A stretch of 64,000 bases of DNA from positions 2,173,501-2,237,500 of the forward strand of contig NZ_AP023027.1 in assembly GCF_014467075.1 (NCBI RefSeq), read 5' to 3'. The DNA comes from Anaerostipes caccae L1-92 (GTDB taxonomy: Bacteria > Bacillota > Clostridia > Lachnospirales > Lachnospiraceae). Of the stretch, positions 7,828 to 15,634 are shown in pieces (the stretch's first letter is position 1; each line of letters begins with the position of its first letter). Under the pieces are notes generated by a model. The model did not search any database and was not told the DNA's origin. It saw only the letters and a list, made by a program, of their open reading frames with translations. Both the position numbers and the translations under genes were made by a program.

Positions 7828-8175
7828 ATGAAAACACAGAAAGCGTACAGCAATATGCCTGATCATCTTTTAACAGAAACTGTGATGCTCTGCATCCACC
7901 TCCTGGAACTTTTCGGGATCTTTGTCATCGTCTTTGGCTGTATCAAAGCTTTTCTCCAGTATCTCCGGGCAGGATTTACCACAGAGGGAAGGGAGATCAA
8001 GCTGGAATTGGCCAAAATTCTGGCTTTTGCCCTGGAGTTTAAGCTGGGAGGTGAAATACTCAGGACCGTCATCACGAAAAACATGAACGAACTTTATATG
8101 CTTGGAGCTGTCATCCTTTTGAGATCTTTTCTGACTCTGGTGATCCACTATGAAATCAAATTCGAGTCAGATTAA
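7828..8175 (+). CDS. DUF1622 membrane protein
   Basis: A protein of 115 residues with three hydrophobic segments (about 17-42, 62-78 and 90-108). The pattern LLELFGIFVIVFGCIKAF, REIKLELAKILAFALEFKLGGEIL and LLRSFLTLVIHYEI fits the DUF1622 family of small inner-membrane proteins, whose function is unknown. It is one of the few plus-strand genes here. It overlaps the end of the convergent aminotransferase gene by four bases. An earlier ATG exists at no better site, and the ribosome binding site is weak. Confidence 0.8.
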   Translation: MKTQKAYSNMPDHLLTETVMLCIHLLELFGIFVIVFGCIKAFLQYLRAGFTTEGREIKLELAKILAFALEFKLGGEILRTVITKNMNELYMLGAVILLRSFLTLVIHYEIKFESD

Positions 8176-9350
8176 TAGCTCTCCATCAGTCTGCCGAGCC
8201 GGCGGATGCCCTCCCGGATCACCTCCGGCTCTGAATTCGTATAATTTAAGCGGAATGTAGGCACCGGCTTCTGATCATCCACATAAAATGGATTTCCCGG
8301 CACAAAAGCGACCTTTTCTTTCATCGCACGGTCGAACAATTCGAGGGATGACTCGCCTTCCGGAAGAGATCCCCATACAAACATGCCTCCCTTCGGCATG
8401 GTGTAGGTAACAGTGTCCGGAAAGAAATCTTTCATCGCCTGAAGCATAGCATCGCTCTGCTCTTTATAAAGGGTTTTGATTTTGCCGATGTGTTCATTTA
8501 ATTCATGGTTCATGAGATAATCGTACACTGCATACTGAGCAAAAATATTGCTGTGCAGATCAGCTGCCTGCTTTGCGGTCACAAGATGCTGCATCAGTTC
8601 TCTGTCTTTCGTGCAGATCCATCCAAGTCTCATTCCCGGTGTGATAATCTTTGAGATCGTCCCGAAGAGCACACTCTTTTTCAGGCCGAACGATCCGATA
8701 TAGGGAAGCACTTCTCCCTCAAACTTCAGCTGTCCATACGGATCATCCTCGATCAAATAGGCAGAATAACGGTTTAAAAGAGCACACAGTGCTTTTCTTT
8801 TCTCCACAGAATATGTAAGTCCGGTTGGATTCTGAAAATTCGGAACCGTATATAAAAGTTTTACATTCCTCTCCTCCAGGATCTGCTCCAGTCTGTCCAG
8901 ATCGATCCCGTCGTCCAGAAGAGGCACCGGACAGAAATCTGGTTCAAATACGGTAAACGCCTGAATCGCCCCCAAATAGCCGGGTTCTTCGATCGCAAGC
9001 GCGTCACCGGGATTGATCAGCACCTTTCCCATCAGATCCAACGCCTGCTGCGACCCTGTCGTAATCAGCACATCGTCTGCCTGTACATCCATCCCGTATT
9101 CGTCCCGGTATCTCTCTGCCACCCATTCCCTGAGCGGCCGGTAGCCTTCCGTGCTGGAATACTGGAAAACCTCGTCACCAAATTGGTCTATAACCCGTTC
9201 CATAGACTGTTTAAGTTCTTCCTTCGGAAAGGAAACCGGATTAGGCAGTCCTCCTGCAAAGGAGATGATGTCATCCTGCTGGATAACTTTTAATATTTCC
9301 CTGATAAAGGATGCGGGGGTGTTTAAGATTCTTTCTGAAAACTGTGTCAT
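8172..9350 (-). CDS. PLP-dependent aminotransferase, class I/II (2-aminoadipate / MocR-like catalytic type)
   Basis: A protein of 392 residues covering the whole fold type I aminotransferase domain. Visible landmarks are TTGSQQALDL (phosphate binding), NFQNPTG (Asn174), EDDPYGQL (Asp202-203, Tyr205), SKIITPGMRLGW (Lys234 for the PLP Schiff base, Arg241) and FRLNYTN near the end (substrate carboxylate Arg). The sequence matches the subgroup of 2-aminoadipate and aromatic or branched-chain aminotransferases related to LysN. There is no N-terminal winged helix, so it is an enzyme and not a MocR regulator. The exact amino donor cannot be read from sequence. It is separated from the upstream gene by a terminator and appears to be monocistronic. 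Confidence 0.88.
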   Translation of the reverse strand: MTQFSERILNTPASFIREILKVIQQDDIISFAGGLPNPVSFPKEELKQSMERVIDQFGDEVFQYSSTEGYRPLREWVAERYRDEYGMDVQADDVLITTGSQQALDLMGKVLINPGDALAIEEPGYLGAIQAFTVFEPDFCPVPLLDDGIDLDRLEQILEERNVKLLYTVPNFQNPTGLTYSVEKRKALCALLNRYSAYLIEDDPYGQLKFEGEVLPYIGSFGLKKSVLFGTISKIITPGMRLGWICTKDRELMQHLVTAKQAADLHSNIFAQYAVYDYLMNHELNEHIGKIKTLYKEQSDAMLQAMKDFFPDTVTYTMPKGGMFVWGSLPEGESSLELFDRAMKEKVAFVPGNPFYVDDQKPVPTFRLNYTNSEPEVIREGIRRLGRLMESY

Positions 9351-9383
9351 ACTTTTGTACCTCTTCTTTCTGCGGTGATGTAA

Positions 9384-9416
9384 GAAAAGCCCTAAACCGG
9401 CTGTCCGGCTTAGAGC
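9384..9416 (-). terminator. Intrinsic terminator of the nucleoid-associated protein gene
   Basis: On the minus strand a 12-bp stem (GCTCTAAGCCGG / CCGGTTTAGGGC, two wobbles, loop ACAG) is followed by TTTTCTT. It lies between the end of the gene at 9485 and the aminotransferase start. Confidence 0.75.
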
Positions 9417-9484
9417 GCCCTAATAAATTAATTTTGCTTATTATATGCCTTTCTCTCCTGTCTGTCAAGAAACCGAAAGGATAC

Positions 9485-10501
9485 CTACTTTATCTTCACC
9501 TGTTCTATGTTTTTAATGATGATCGTGCTTCCTCCCCCCTGTTCTTCCAGGATCTCTACATTGTCTTTTGTAATATATTCTTCCATTGGGATCTTGACCT
9601 CGATCCCCGCGTCGGTCTCAAGAATCTGATATTCCAGCTTCTTTACGGTATTTTCTTTGGCCACCGTAAAGGTATCATACTGCAGGTCATATCTCTCGAT
9701 GCGGTCATCAAACTCCTGTTTCTTCTCCGTGCTGTCCCCAAAGATCCTGTCGCCGATCTCGTTGACCCGAAACTCATTTTTTTCCGCAAATTCTTCTCTC
9801 AGCTTACTCCTGGCATCCAGCCGGTTTCTCAGCGGTTCATTCTCGTACCGGTTATTGATATCCGTGATCACCTTGTTTAAGATCTGGAATTTCTTTTTGG
9901 GAGCCATATCTGCGTGGCACTGGAGAAAGCGCTCAGAAATATAGTTTATCTTGTCGCCTGTCAGCATCTCAAACTTCTTCTCCACCAGCTGGACTTTATA
10001 CTCCAGAAGATCCACAATTACAGCCTCCGTGAGCTTTGCCCCGTCCATAGGCATCACCCGCTGCTTTACAATGTCGTTGACTTCATTTTCTTCCTCTTTA
10101 TGTATGTAAGTCTCCTTATAATTCATTTTCAGAAGCGCCAGATGTACAACACTGTATAACTGGAAACTGACCACGATCAGATCTGCCGCCGGAATTGTCA
10201 CACTGTCGCACATAATATCAAAAAGACTCTCCGACAGTACACGGCTGGCTTCCACAAAGCTTTCATCCTCCTTTTCATCCATCGATTCCAAAAGGCTTAA
10301 GACCGGTGAAAGGCTTCCGTCAAACTGGCATTTTTTTGTGTCATCACTCTCCAGGATCTTAAATATATGGCCCCTGATAAATTCCATCAAGTCCGGTCCC
10401 AAATCCAGCAGGTCGTTGGACAGTCCAAGATACCCGTTGTGGCTGTCCAGAATATGGATAATCCCTTTTCTTATGATAATATCATCTCTCTGTATCTGCA
10501 T
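9485..10501 (-). CDS. 37-kDa nucleoid-associated protein (NdpA/YejK family)
   Basis: A protein of 338 residues of the NA37 family, known from Escherichia coli YejK as a nucleoid-bound protein of unclear function. Landmarks are the N-terminal IQRDDIIIRKGIIHILD, LGLSNDLLDLGPDLMEFIRGHI, and the central PAADLIVVSFQLYSVVHLAL. I place the start at 10501 (MQIQRDD) because AGTAGG lies six bases upstream; the ATG at 10507 abuts that motif. The gene stands alone, with terminators on both sides. Confidence 0.8.
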   Translation of the reverse strand: MQIQRDDIIIRKGIIHILDSHNGYLGLSNDLLDLGPDLMEFIRGHIFKILESDDTKKCQFDGSLSPVLSLLESMDEKEDESFVEASRVLSESLFDIMCDSVTIPAADLIVVSFQLYSVVHLALLKMNYKETYIHKEEENEVNDIVKQRVMPMDGAKLTEAVIVDLLEYKVQLVEKKFEMLTGDKINYISERFLQCHADMAPKKKFQILNKVITDINNRYENEPLRNRLDARSKLREEFAEKNEFRVNEIGDRIFGDSTEKKQEFDDRIERYDLQYDTFTVAKENTVKKLEYQILETDAGIEVKIPMEEYITKDNVEILEEQGGGSTIIIKNIEQVKIK

Positions 10502-10545
10502 GTTCATCCTACTTTCTATTAAATTTTCTTTGACCATTATACTAG

Positions 10546-10576
10546 AAAAAATCCGTCCGGACAACTCCGGACGGAT
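10546..10576 (-). terminator. Terminator of the PPEP-like protease gene
   Basis: A perfect 11-bp stem (ATCCGTCCGGA and its complement, loop GTTG on the minus strand) is followed by a run of T on the minus strand. It lies 18 bp beyond the stop at 10595. Confidence 0.85.
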
Positions 10577-10594
10577 CTCTATAACCCCTTCACC

Positions 10595-11383
10595 TTACAT
10601 TTCTGCAAGGACATTTTTGACATATTCATAGGCTCTCGGGCAGTGGCTCTTTAAAGAAGCTCTGTTCATAGAATACTCTTTAAATACCTCTGCAAAGAAC
10701 TCTTTGTTGTTTGATACCGCATATGCTCTGTTGTCGCCGGCAAAATTGTTCTTTTCTGCATTATAGATCGCTCTGAACTCTGCTGTGGAATCAGCTCTGT
10801 TGTTTACATATGCTACGAAGTGTCCTACCTCATGAATCAAAACTCTGTTGACATTATTCTTTACAACGATTTTTTTCTGAGATGGACTGAAGACTCCGTC
10901 TGCCCCTTTCAGTAAAGAAGAATTTGGATTTGTCTCGATGGCCATTCCCACTCTGTTGAATTCGCTGATTACCTTGTCATCGACAATCCCCTTCAGCTGG
11001 CTGATATTTGCGTTTCCTGCCTGTGCAAGATTTGTTGTTTTGATGACCTTCTTAATGGTTGTTGTTGTTTTGACCGTTTTTTTCTTTGCTTTTTTTGTTG
11101 TCTTTACAACAATATCCGTCTGAACTGTCTCTTCTACTTTTTTAGATACGCTTGTGATCACTTTTTTAGAAGTTTTTTTCGTTTTTTTGGTTGTGACTTT
11201 TTTGCGTTTTACTTTTTTCTTTAATTTATATGTCTTTGTTTTAACTTTTTTGGATGTACTTGTTTTGACTGTTACTTTACTGCTGGCTGCCTTCACAGGT
11301 GCTGCTGCGGCCGGAGCTGTGAATCCGACAACAAGCAAAACTGCCAATGCACTTACTAAAACTTTTTTGATTGCTTTTTTCAT
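10595..11383 (-). CDS. Secreted zinc metalloprotease of the lethal-factor-like / Pro-Pro endopeptidase type
   Basis: A protein of 262 residues. It has a signal peptide (1-28, AAAA end), a Lys/Thr-rich stretch at 36-115 that looks like a wall-binding or spacer segment, and a catalytic domain at 120-262. LIHEVGHFV gives His184, Glu185 and His188; KEFFAEVF (Glu228) is the likely third zinc ligand. The tail, FFAEVFKEYSMNRASLKSHCPRAY in pieces, closely resembles the C-terminus of Clostridioides difficile Zmp1/PPEP-1. That protease cuts adhesins and is under c-di-GMP riboswitch control. The start at 11383 is chosen because AGGAGG lies nine bases upstream; an ATG two codons earlier is too close. Two c-di-GMP-I aptamers precede it. 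Cleavage specificity cannot be read from sequence. Confidence 0.8.
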   Translation of the reverse strand: MKKAIKKVLVSALAVLLVVGFTAPAAAAPVKAASSKVTVKTSTSKKVKTKTYKLKKKVKRKKVTTKKTKKTSKKVITSVSKKVEETVQTDIVVKTTKKAKKKTVKTTTTIKKVIKTTNLAQAGNANISQLKGIVDDKVISEFNRVGMAIETNPNSSLLKGADGVFSPSQKKIVVKNNVNRVLIHEVGHFVAYVNNRADSTAEFRAIYNAEKNNFAGDNRAYAVSNNKEFFAEVFKEYSMNRASLKSHCPRAYEYVKNVLAEM

Positions 11384-11442
11384 GATCATGCGCCTCCTAT
11401 ATTTCATAGACACAAGCCAGTGACCATCCTGATCTCTGGTAC

Positions 11443-11475
11443 GAAAAAAGCACTCTGCTTATTTCATAACACATG
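11443..11475 (-). terminator. Terminator of the promoter-distal c-di-GMP riboswitch
   Basis: On the minus strand, GTTATGAAATAAGCA pairs with TGCTTTTTTCGTAC around a GAG loop, with one mismatch and one bulge, and the T run lies in the 3' arm. It sits between the second aptamer and the start codon, where an expression platform is expected. A further hairpin (CATGAG / CTCATG) links it to the aptamer. Confidence 0.6.
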
Positions 11476-11489
11476 AGCTTTCCTCATGC

Positions 11490-11570
11490 GGCAACCGGCT
11501 ATCGTAATCTCTTAGAGATCTTAGACCCTTGGCTTTGTGTCACTACCTTTCGATAGTTTTACTAAATATT
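11490..11570 (-). promoter_or_regulatory. Cyclic di-GMP-I (GEMM-I) riboswitch aptamer, promoter-distal copy
   Basis: On the minus strand it shows the GEMM-I landmarks in order: AGTAAAACT, a hairpin ACTATC-GAAA-GGTAGT with a GNRA tetraloop, GACACAAAGCC, the receptor AAGGGTCTAAG, a variable stem, and the closing AGCCGGTTGCC. The ligand-contacting G at the Vc2 G20 position appears kept. Compared with the common GCAAAA...GGCGC form, a C-G pair seems replaced by T-A. It precedes the PPEP-like protease gene by about 110 nt. Confidence 0.88.
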
Positions 11571-11679
11571 AAATTACTGATTAATTAACTTATCATTTCT
11601 GATGTGATTCTGTGCAGAATATTAATTAATCCAGCTTTATGAAATTTGGAGCATCTATCCGGAAGTAACCCTTCCAAAT

Positions 11680-11716
11680 AAAAAAACCATCTGCAAAAAA
11701 TTCTTTACAGACGGTT
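11680..11716 (-). terminator. Terminator of the promoter-proximal c-di-GMP riboswitch
   Basis: A 13-bp stem (AACCGTCTGTAAA with TTTGCAGATGGTT, two G/T wobbles) is followed by seven T on the minus strand. It lies between the two aptamers, so transcription must pass two checkpoints before the gene. Confidence 0.85.
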
Positions 11717-11773
11717 GCGCTTATAATCATATAAGATAGATAATTATTATCCATACACATTAATATATAATGT

Positions 11774-11860
11774 GGCAACCGGCTGTCATAATCCCCGTTT
11801 GGAGGACCTTAGACCCTTGGCTTTGTGTCACTATCTTTCAATAGTTTTACCGATGAATAA
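11774..11860 (-). promoter_or_regulatory. Cyclic di-GMP-I (GEMM-I) riboswitch aptamer, promoter-proximal copy
   Basis: On the minus strand: CGGTAAAACT, hairpin ACTATT-GAAA-GATAGT, GACACAAAGCCAAGGGTCTA, a TCCTC/GGGGA stem, then TATGACAGCCGGTTGCC. It matches the other aptamer at nearly every conserved position but differs in the variable stem, as expected for an old duplication under selection. It has its own terminator about 60 nt downstream. Confidence 0.9.
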
Positions 11861-11906
11861 TTCAATTGTATGATAAGACCCAGTTAGCTATTCTTATCTT
11901 AATTCT

Positions 11907-11935
11907 ATTGTATGCTCTCTTTCACACTTTGTCAA
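11907..11935 (-). promoter_or_regulatory. Sigma-A promoter of the riboswitch-protease transcript
   Basis: On the minus strand TTGACA (11930-11935), a 17-nt spacer and TACAAT (11907-11912). Transcription would start near 11900, giving a leader of about 515 nt that contains both aptamers. Confidence 0.75.
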
Positions 11936-11963
11936 TGATTTTTGCTATAATATAGAAGAAAAA

Positions 11964-12911
11964 TTAATTTTTAATGCAATGATTATTTTTTACGCGTTTA
12001 TAGATCTCTTTGCTTCCTTTATACTTTGACGGTGTACAGCCCATTTTTTTCTTGAATACCTCAGTAAAATAGCTGCTTCCTGAAAAACCCGTTTTCTGTG
12101 CAATCTCTGTCATTGAGTACGTTCCTTCCTCAATCAAAATCAGGCTCCTGCGTATCCTGTATGTATTTACATATTCAATCGGACTTTCTTTCACCACATT
12201 TCTGAACATCCTGCAGCACTCACTCTGGCAGGACTGACATATCTCAGCGATATCTTTCAGGGTAATTTTCTTTGTATAATTTCTTTGTATATATGAAATT
12301 CCCTTTCTGATCCTCTCTGCATCTTTATTTATTGAGACAGCATTCCCTTTTTCTTCCCCCAGAGCCTTGACAAACTCCAGCCAAAGCAGGGAAAAGCCCG
12401 ACGTCATCATCAGTTCAAATCCCTCCGGTCTCTCCTCATATATGCGGATTAGTTCTGCCAGCTGTCGCATCAGCCGTTTCTGCCATGGAATATCACCGTA
12501 AAACGGCACACAAGAGATCTCCGGATTGTTTATGACCGGTTCCATGAACTTTCGGTAGATCAGGCTTTCGGTACTTCCTCCCAGAAAAAAAGCTTCTGCC
12601 CTAACAACACCGAATCTGCACTCCAGTTTTCCTTTCATCTCAGCCATATGAAGTACATTCTGATTGATAAAAATTCCGTCTCCCTTTTTTAATTCATAAA
12701 CCCGGTCCCCTGCCTCATAGATACATTCCCCTTCTGTGATGACAGAGAATTCAATTTCAGGGTGCCAGTGACACCGAAAATACCGATTATAATATCTGAA
12801 AAAGCTGTCGCTGCTGGCCCATATGGGAAATCGCTGGTCCAAAGTCTGATTCAATTCTCTGAAATTCTGATCTGTTTCAATTTGCCTCAATATATTCGCC
12901 CTCTCCTTCAT
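11964..12911 (-). CDS. AraC-family transcriptional regulator with an N-terminal cupin domain
   Basis: A protein of 315 residues. The N-terminal half (about 45-130) is a cupin-type ligand domain with HWHPEIEFSVITEGECIY. The C-terminal 100 residues hold two helix-turn-helix units: ITLKDIAEICQSCQSECCRM, and SMTEIAQKTGFSGSSYFTEV followed by FKKKMGCTPSKY. Such regulators usually control sugar-use genes and sense a sugar through the cupin. The annotated ATG lacks a good ribosome binding site; a TTG at 12890 is preceded by GGAGAGG at eight bases and could be the true start, removing seven residues. The neighbouring HAD phosphatase gene is divergent and is a candidate target. Confidence 0.9.
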   Translation of the reverse strand: MKERANILRQIETDQNFRELNQTLDQRFPIWASSDSFFRYYNRYFRCHWHPEIEFSVITEGECIYEAGDRVYELKKGDGIFINQNVLHMAEMKGKLECRFGVVRAEAFFLGGSTESLIYRKFMEPVINNPEISCVPFYGDIPWQKRLMRQLAELIRIYEERPEGFELMMTSGFSLLWLEFVKALGEEKGNAVSINKDAERIRKGISYIQRNYTKKITLKDIAEICQSCQSECCRMFRNVVKESPIEYVNTYRIRRSLILIEEGTYSMTEIAQKTGFSGSSYFTEVFKKKMGCTPSKYKGSKEIYKRVKNNHCIKN

Positions 12912-13006
12912 AGGATTGTTATAAATCCGCCTAATATGCTGATATAATATCCTTCTGTTTCAAATTATAATGATAATAGAATAAAATTGCAAGGAGGCAC
13001 ACGAAC

Positions 13007-13669
13007 ATGATTCAAGGTGTAATTTTTGATATGGACGGGCTGATGCTGGACACGGAGACCCTGGCTATCCCCGCATGGCTTAAGGCCGGAAAAACTTATG
13101 GATTTCCCATCACAGAGGAGCAGGTGGCACATACTTTCGGCTTTTCTGTTCAAGGTATGCAGGAATACTTTATGTCTTTGTTCGGAGATAAATTCCCTTT
13201 TGAAAAAGCACTTCAAATAAGAAAAGATTACGTAAATGAATGGATTGATGAACACGGAGTCCCATTTAAACCCGGTCTGCTTGAACTTCTGCCGTTTTTA
13301 AAAGACAACGGCTACAAGATCGCCGTTGCCACATCCTGTGACCTGGAGCGTGTTACCCGCTACTTTCATCAGGGCGGGATCATGGATTTCTTTGACGCCG
13401 TGGTAACCGGGGAGATGGTCCCAAGAAGCAAACCACACCCTGACATTTTCCTGAAAGCATGTGAAGAACTGAGACTCGATCCGTCCGTATGCCTGGGGCT
13501 GGAAGACTCCCCTGCGGGATTGGAATCTATCTTCAGGGCCGGAATGACCGCCGTGATGATTCCTGATAAAATTCCTTATTCAGATAAACTCAAGGAGTTT
13601 ACCGGCACTGTGCTCGGTGATCTGTCCGAGGTAATCACTTATCTTGAAAATGAAAGCAGGACCAGATAA
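13007..13669 (+). CDS. HAD-family sugar-phosphate phosphatase / beta-phosphoglucomutase-like
   Basis: A protein of 220 residues with all HAD motifs: FDMDGLMLD (nucleophile Asp8, acid-base Asp10), VATSCD (motif II), SKPHPD (motif III Lys) and LGLEDSPAG (motif IV). A helical cap follows motif I, as in subfamily IA enzymes. The sequence is close to beta-phosphoglucomutase and 2-deoxyglucose-6-phosphate phosphatase relatives; the substrate is not readable. AAGGAGG eight bases before the ATG confirms the start. It is divergent from the AraC regulator and ends convergent to the CPBP protease gene. Confidence 0.88.
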   Translation: MIQGVIFDMDGLMLDTETLAIPAWLKAGKTYGFPITEEQVAHTFGFSVQGMQEYFMSLFGDKFPFEKALQIRKDYVNEWIDEHGVPFKPGLLELLPFLKDNGYKIAVATSCDLERVTRYFHQGGIMDFFDAVVTGEMVPRSKPHPDIFLKACEELRLDPSVCLGLEDSPAGLESIFRAGMTAVMIPDKIPYSDKLKEFTGTVLGDLSEVITYLENESRTR

Positions 13670-13697
13670 TTCCTGTCTGTTTACCCGCATGTCTGTC

Positions 13698-13732
13698 ATA
13701 CTGCTGATCTGTTTTTTATCGGTCAGCAGTAT
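13698..13732. terminator. Shared terminator between convergent genes
   Basis: A perfect 10-bp stem (ATACTGCTGA and its complement) with a T-rich loop lies between the HAD gene and the CPBP gene, overlapping the 3' end of the latter. TTTTC follows on the plus strand. Confidence 0.65.
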
Positions 13733-14561
13733 TTTCATTGTCTATCTCAAGAATTCTGCCCACATGATCTGTTTCAAAAAACATTTCTTTGTTTGCAAGG
13801 ACGATCCCGACTGCAGCCACTGTAATGACAATGGTCTCTATACACTTTGTCTGGGGCGTCATAGCGATTTTTTCCTGAGAGAAATTTACGACGATATGAA
13901 AAAAGATGCTCGCCATCATACTCCGGTTATTCTTTACGTACACCCACGTCGTAATAAATCCCAGAGGGATTACACTGATAAAGAAATTTATTGCATAGCC
14001 GGTACCAAGCTGCAGAAGTCCAGCCTGATAAGACCCTTCGATGAAAAACAGTGGGATATGCCAGGCAGACCAAATGAAACCAAACAGGACAGATTCCCAA
14101 AACCAGCTTCCGTACTGGGCGATGGCGTCTTCCCCATACCCTCTCCACCCCAGTTCCTCTATAACAGAGGCAAGCAGTATCGTGAGAAGGGCTGAACTGC
14201 CCTTTATGGAAAAAGAAAATCCCTCGGCAAACGAAAACTGATCCAGACTCTGACCAAAAAATACAGACAGAAGAATTGAAACTGCAACAATACATACAAA
14301 CAGGGTAAAAGCAGAAAACAGATTTACAGGATGTACGCGGTAAAATCCAATCAGCTTTCGCTTCAGGTCCGATTTAAGCGCCTTACTTTTGGACAGGAGA
14401 ACCGTCAGTACTGCCGTTCCTGCCGGAACACACAATCCCAGGAACATCCATGTCATTGCCGCCTGATTATCTTTACAGACTGCTGCTGCCGTCCAGAAGG
14501 CCCATGTAAGTCCAAAGACAATCAGGTAAAACCGAATTGGGCGGTATTGATATTGGTTCAT
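13716..14561 (-). CDS. CPBP-family (CAAX-like) intramembrane protease
   Basis: A protein of 281 residues with about eight membrane segments. The Rce1/CPBP motifs are present: VIEELGWRG (motif 1, EExxxR), FGFIWSAWHIP (motif 2, FxxxxxxH) and FFHIVVN (motif 3). These residues form the glutamate-based intramembrane active site. In Firmicutes such proteins act in peptide processing, bacteriocin immunity or protein secretion. It begins three bases after the stop of the XRE regulator, so the two form an operon and the regulator probably controls it. Confidence 0.88.
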   Translation of the reverse strand: MNQYQYRPIRFYLIVFGLTWAFWTAAAVCKDNQAAMTWMFLGLCVPAGTAVLTVLLSKSKALKSDLKRKLIGFYRVHPVNLFSAFTLFVCIVAVSILLSVFFGQSLDQFSFAEGFSFSIKGSSALLTILLASVIEELGWRGYGEDAIAQYGSWFWESVLFGFIWSAWHIPLFFIEGSYQAGLLQLGTGYAINFFISVIPLGFITTWVYVKNNRSMMASIFFHIVVNFSQEKIAMTPQTKCIETIVITVAAVGIVLANKEMFFETDHVGRILEIDNENTADR

Positions 14562-14564
14562 ATC

Positions 14565-15473
14565 TCACACCTCAAATTCTGGTTCAGGGACCGCTTCGAT
14601 GATCAGTTCGCTTTTCATACCATTCAGCTCGATCATATTGGTGCTGTCATCAATTTCTTCCTCTTTCACAGAAAAATCTTCTGCGGTACCGCCTTCTTTT
14701 TCGTAGTAAATATGATTGCCGATCCCTTTCTTTACGGCAAAGAACTCCATATTTTCGGGCACTGTAAGCCTCGAGGTCGATGAAAGCTGATTGATATCCA
14801 GGCGTCCGCAAAGCCCGGCACAGACAATGTTCATATCTTCATTGCTGTTGATCTCCACATGTCCTGTCACATCATGCACAAGTACTCTCTCTGTCTTTCC
14901 TGAAAACTCGATATTCTTTGCCTCCATGCGCGTAAGTTCCAGCACAGAAGTATTCCCGGAAATCTCCGCCTCGCCAGTATACTGCTGCGGAATCCAGATG
15001 AACACATCCAGTTCCTTTTTCGCCCTGGATTCCGTCATGTTTCCAAACCGACGGACATCAATATCAATCTTTTTCCTTACGTCATCGATCCGGACTTTAA
15101 AGACGGACTGAATCTCCTCAATCTGGTCCGACGCAAGGCGCACCCGGATCTTCTCACCTTTATATCCGCAGAGGGATACTTTCTTTGCTCCCGAAAAAGT
15201 AATATCGTAATTTTTCCCGCAGTCGATGTCATATTCCGTTGTACTGTCATATAGATAGTCACCTTTTTGTCTGCTTCTTTCTTCACTTTCAAGCAGCTCA
15301 TCAATGGAAATGTCAAACAGAGACGCAATCGCTTTTACATTCTCTATGTCCGGCACTCCCGCTCCGGTTTCCCATTTTGTCACCGCCTGCCGGGATACCC
15401 GAAGCTTTTCAGCCATCTTTTCCTGAGACATCTTTGCCTGCCTGCGCAGGTCTTTTAATTTTGTTGAAAACAT
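14565..15473 (-). CDS. XRE-family regulator with a C-terminal DUF4097-like beta domain
   Basis: A protein of 302 residues. Residues 1-65 are an HTH_3 domain (LKDLRRQAKMSQEKMAEKLR, with the recognition helix VSRQAVTKWE). The rest is a repetitive beta-rich segment with motifs such as VSLCGYKGEKIRV and VLVHDVTGHVEI, resembling DUF4097 adhesin-like domains. The start at 15473 follows GAGGAGGAAC; upstream codons in frame have no such site. The CPBP gene follows three bases later. Pairing of an XRE regulator carrying this domain with a membrane protein suggests envelope-stress sensing; that is inference. Confidence 0.82.
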   Translation of the reverse strand: MFSTKLKDLRRQAKMSQEKMAEKLRVSRQAVTKWETGAGVPDIENVKAIASLFDISIDELLESEERSRQKGDYLYDSTTEYDIDCGKNYDITFSGAKKVSLCGYKGEKIRVRLASDQIEEIQSVFKVRIDDVRKKIDIDVRRFGNMTESRAKKELDVFIWIPQQYTGEAEISGNTSVLELTRMEAKNIEFSGKTERVLVHDVTGHVEINSNEDMNIVCAGLCGRLDINQLSSTSRLTVPENMEFFAVKKGIGNHIYYEKEGGTAEDFSVKEEEIDDSTNMIELNGMKSELIIEAVPEPEFEV

Positions 15474-15576
15474 TTTATGTTCCTCCTCTGTTTTGATGGT
15501 GAAAGTATAGCAGTCAAAGTTTTTCCCAACAAGCAACTGTTGTTTACATATGAGTTTTTTATGCTACTTTCCGTAG

Positions 15577-15612
15577 CAAAAGAGGCCCTGCACGGATGCA
15601 GGACCTCTTTTG
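15577..15612 (-). terminator. Terminator of the butyrate operon
   Basis: A 16-bp stem (CAAAAGAGGTCCTGCA on the minus strand, one wobble, loop TCCG) lies 23 bp beyond etfA. The T-rich part is inside the stem, so it may act in both directions. Confidence 0.8.
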
Positions 15613-15634
15613 TGAGTTTTATTGATGTTTGTGA

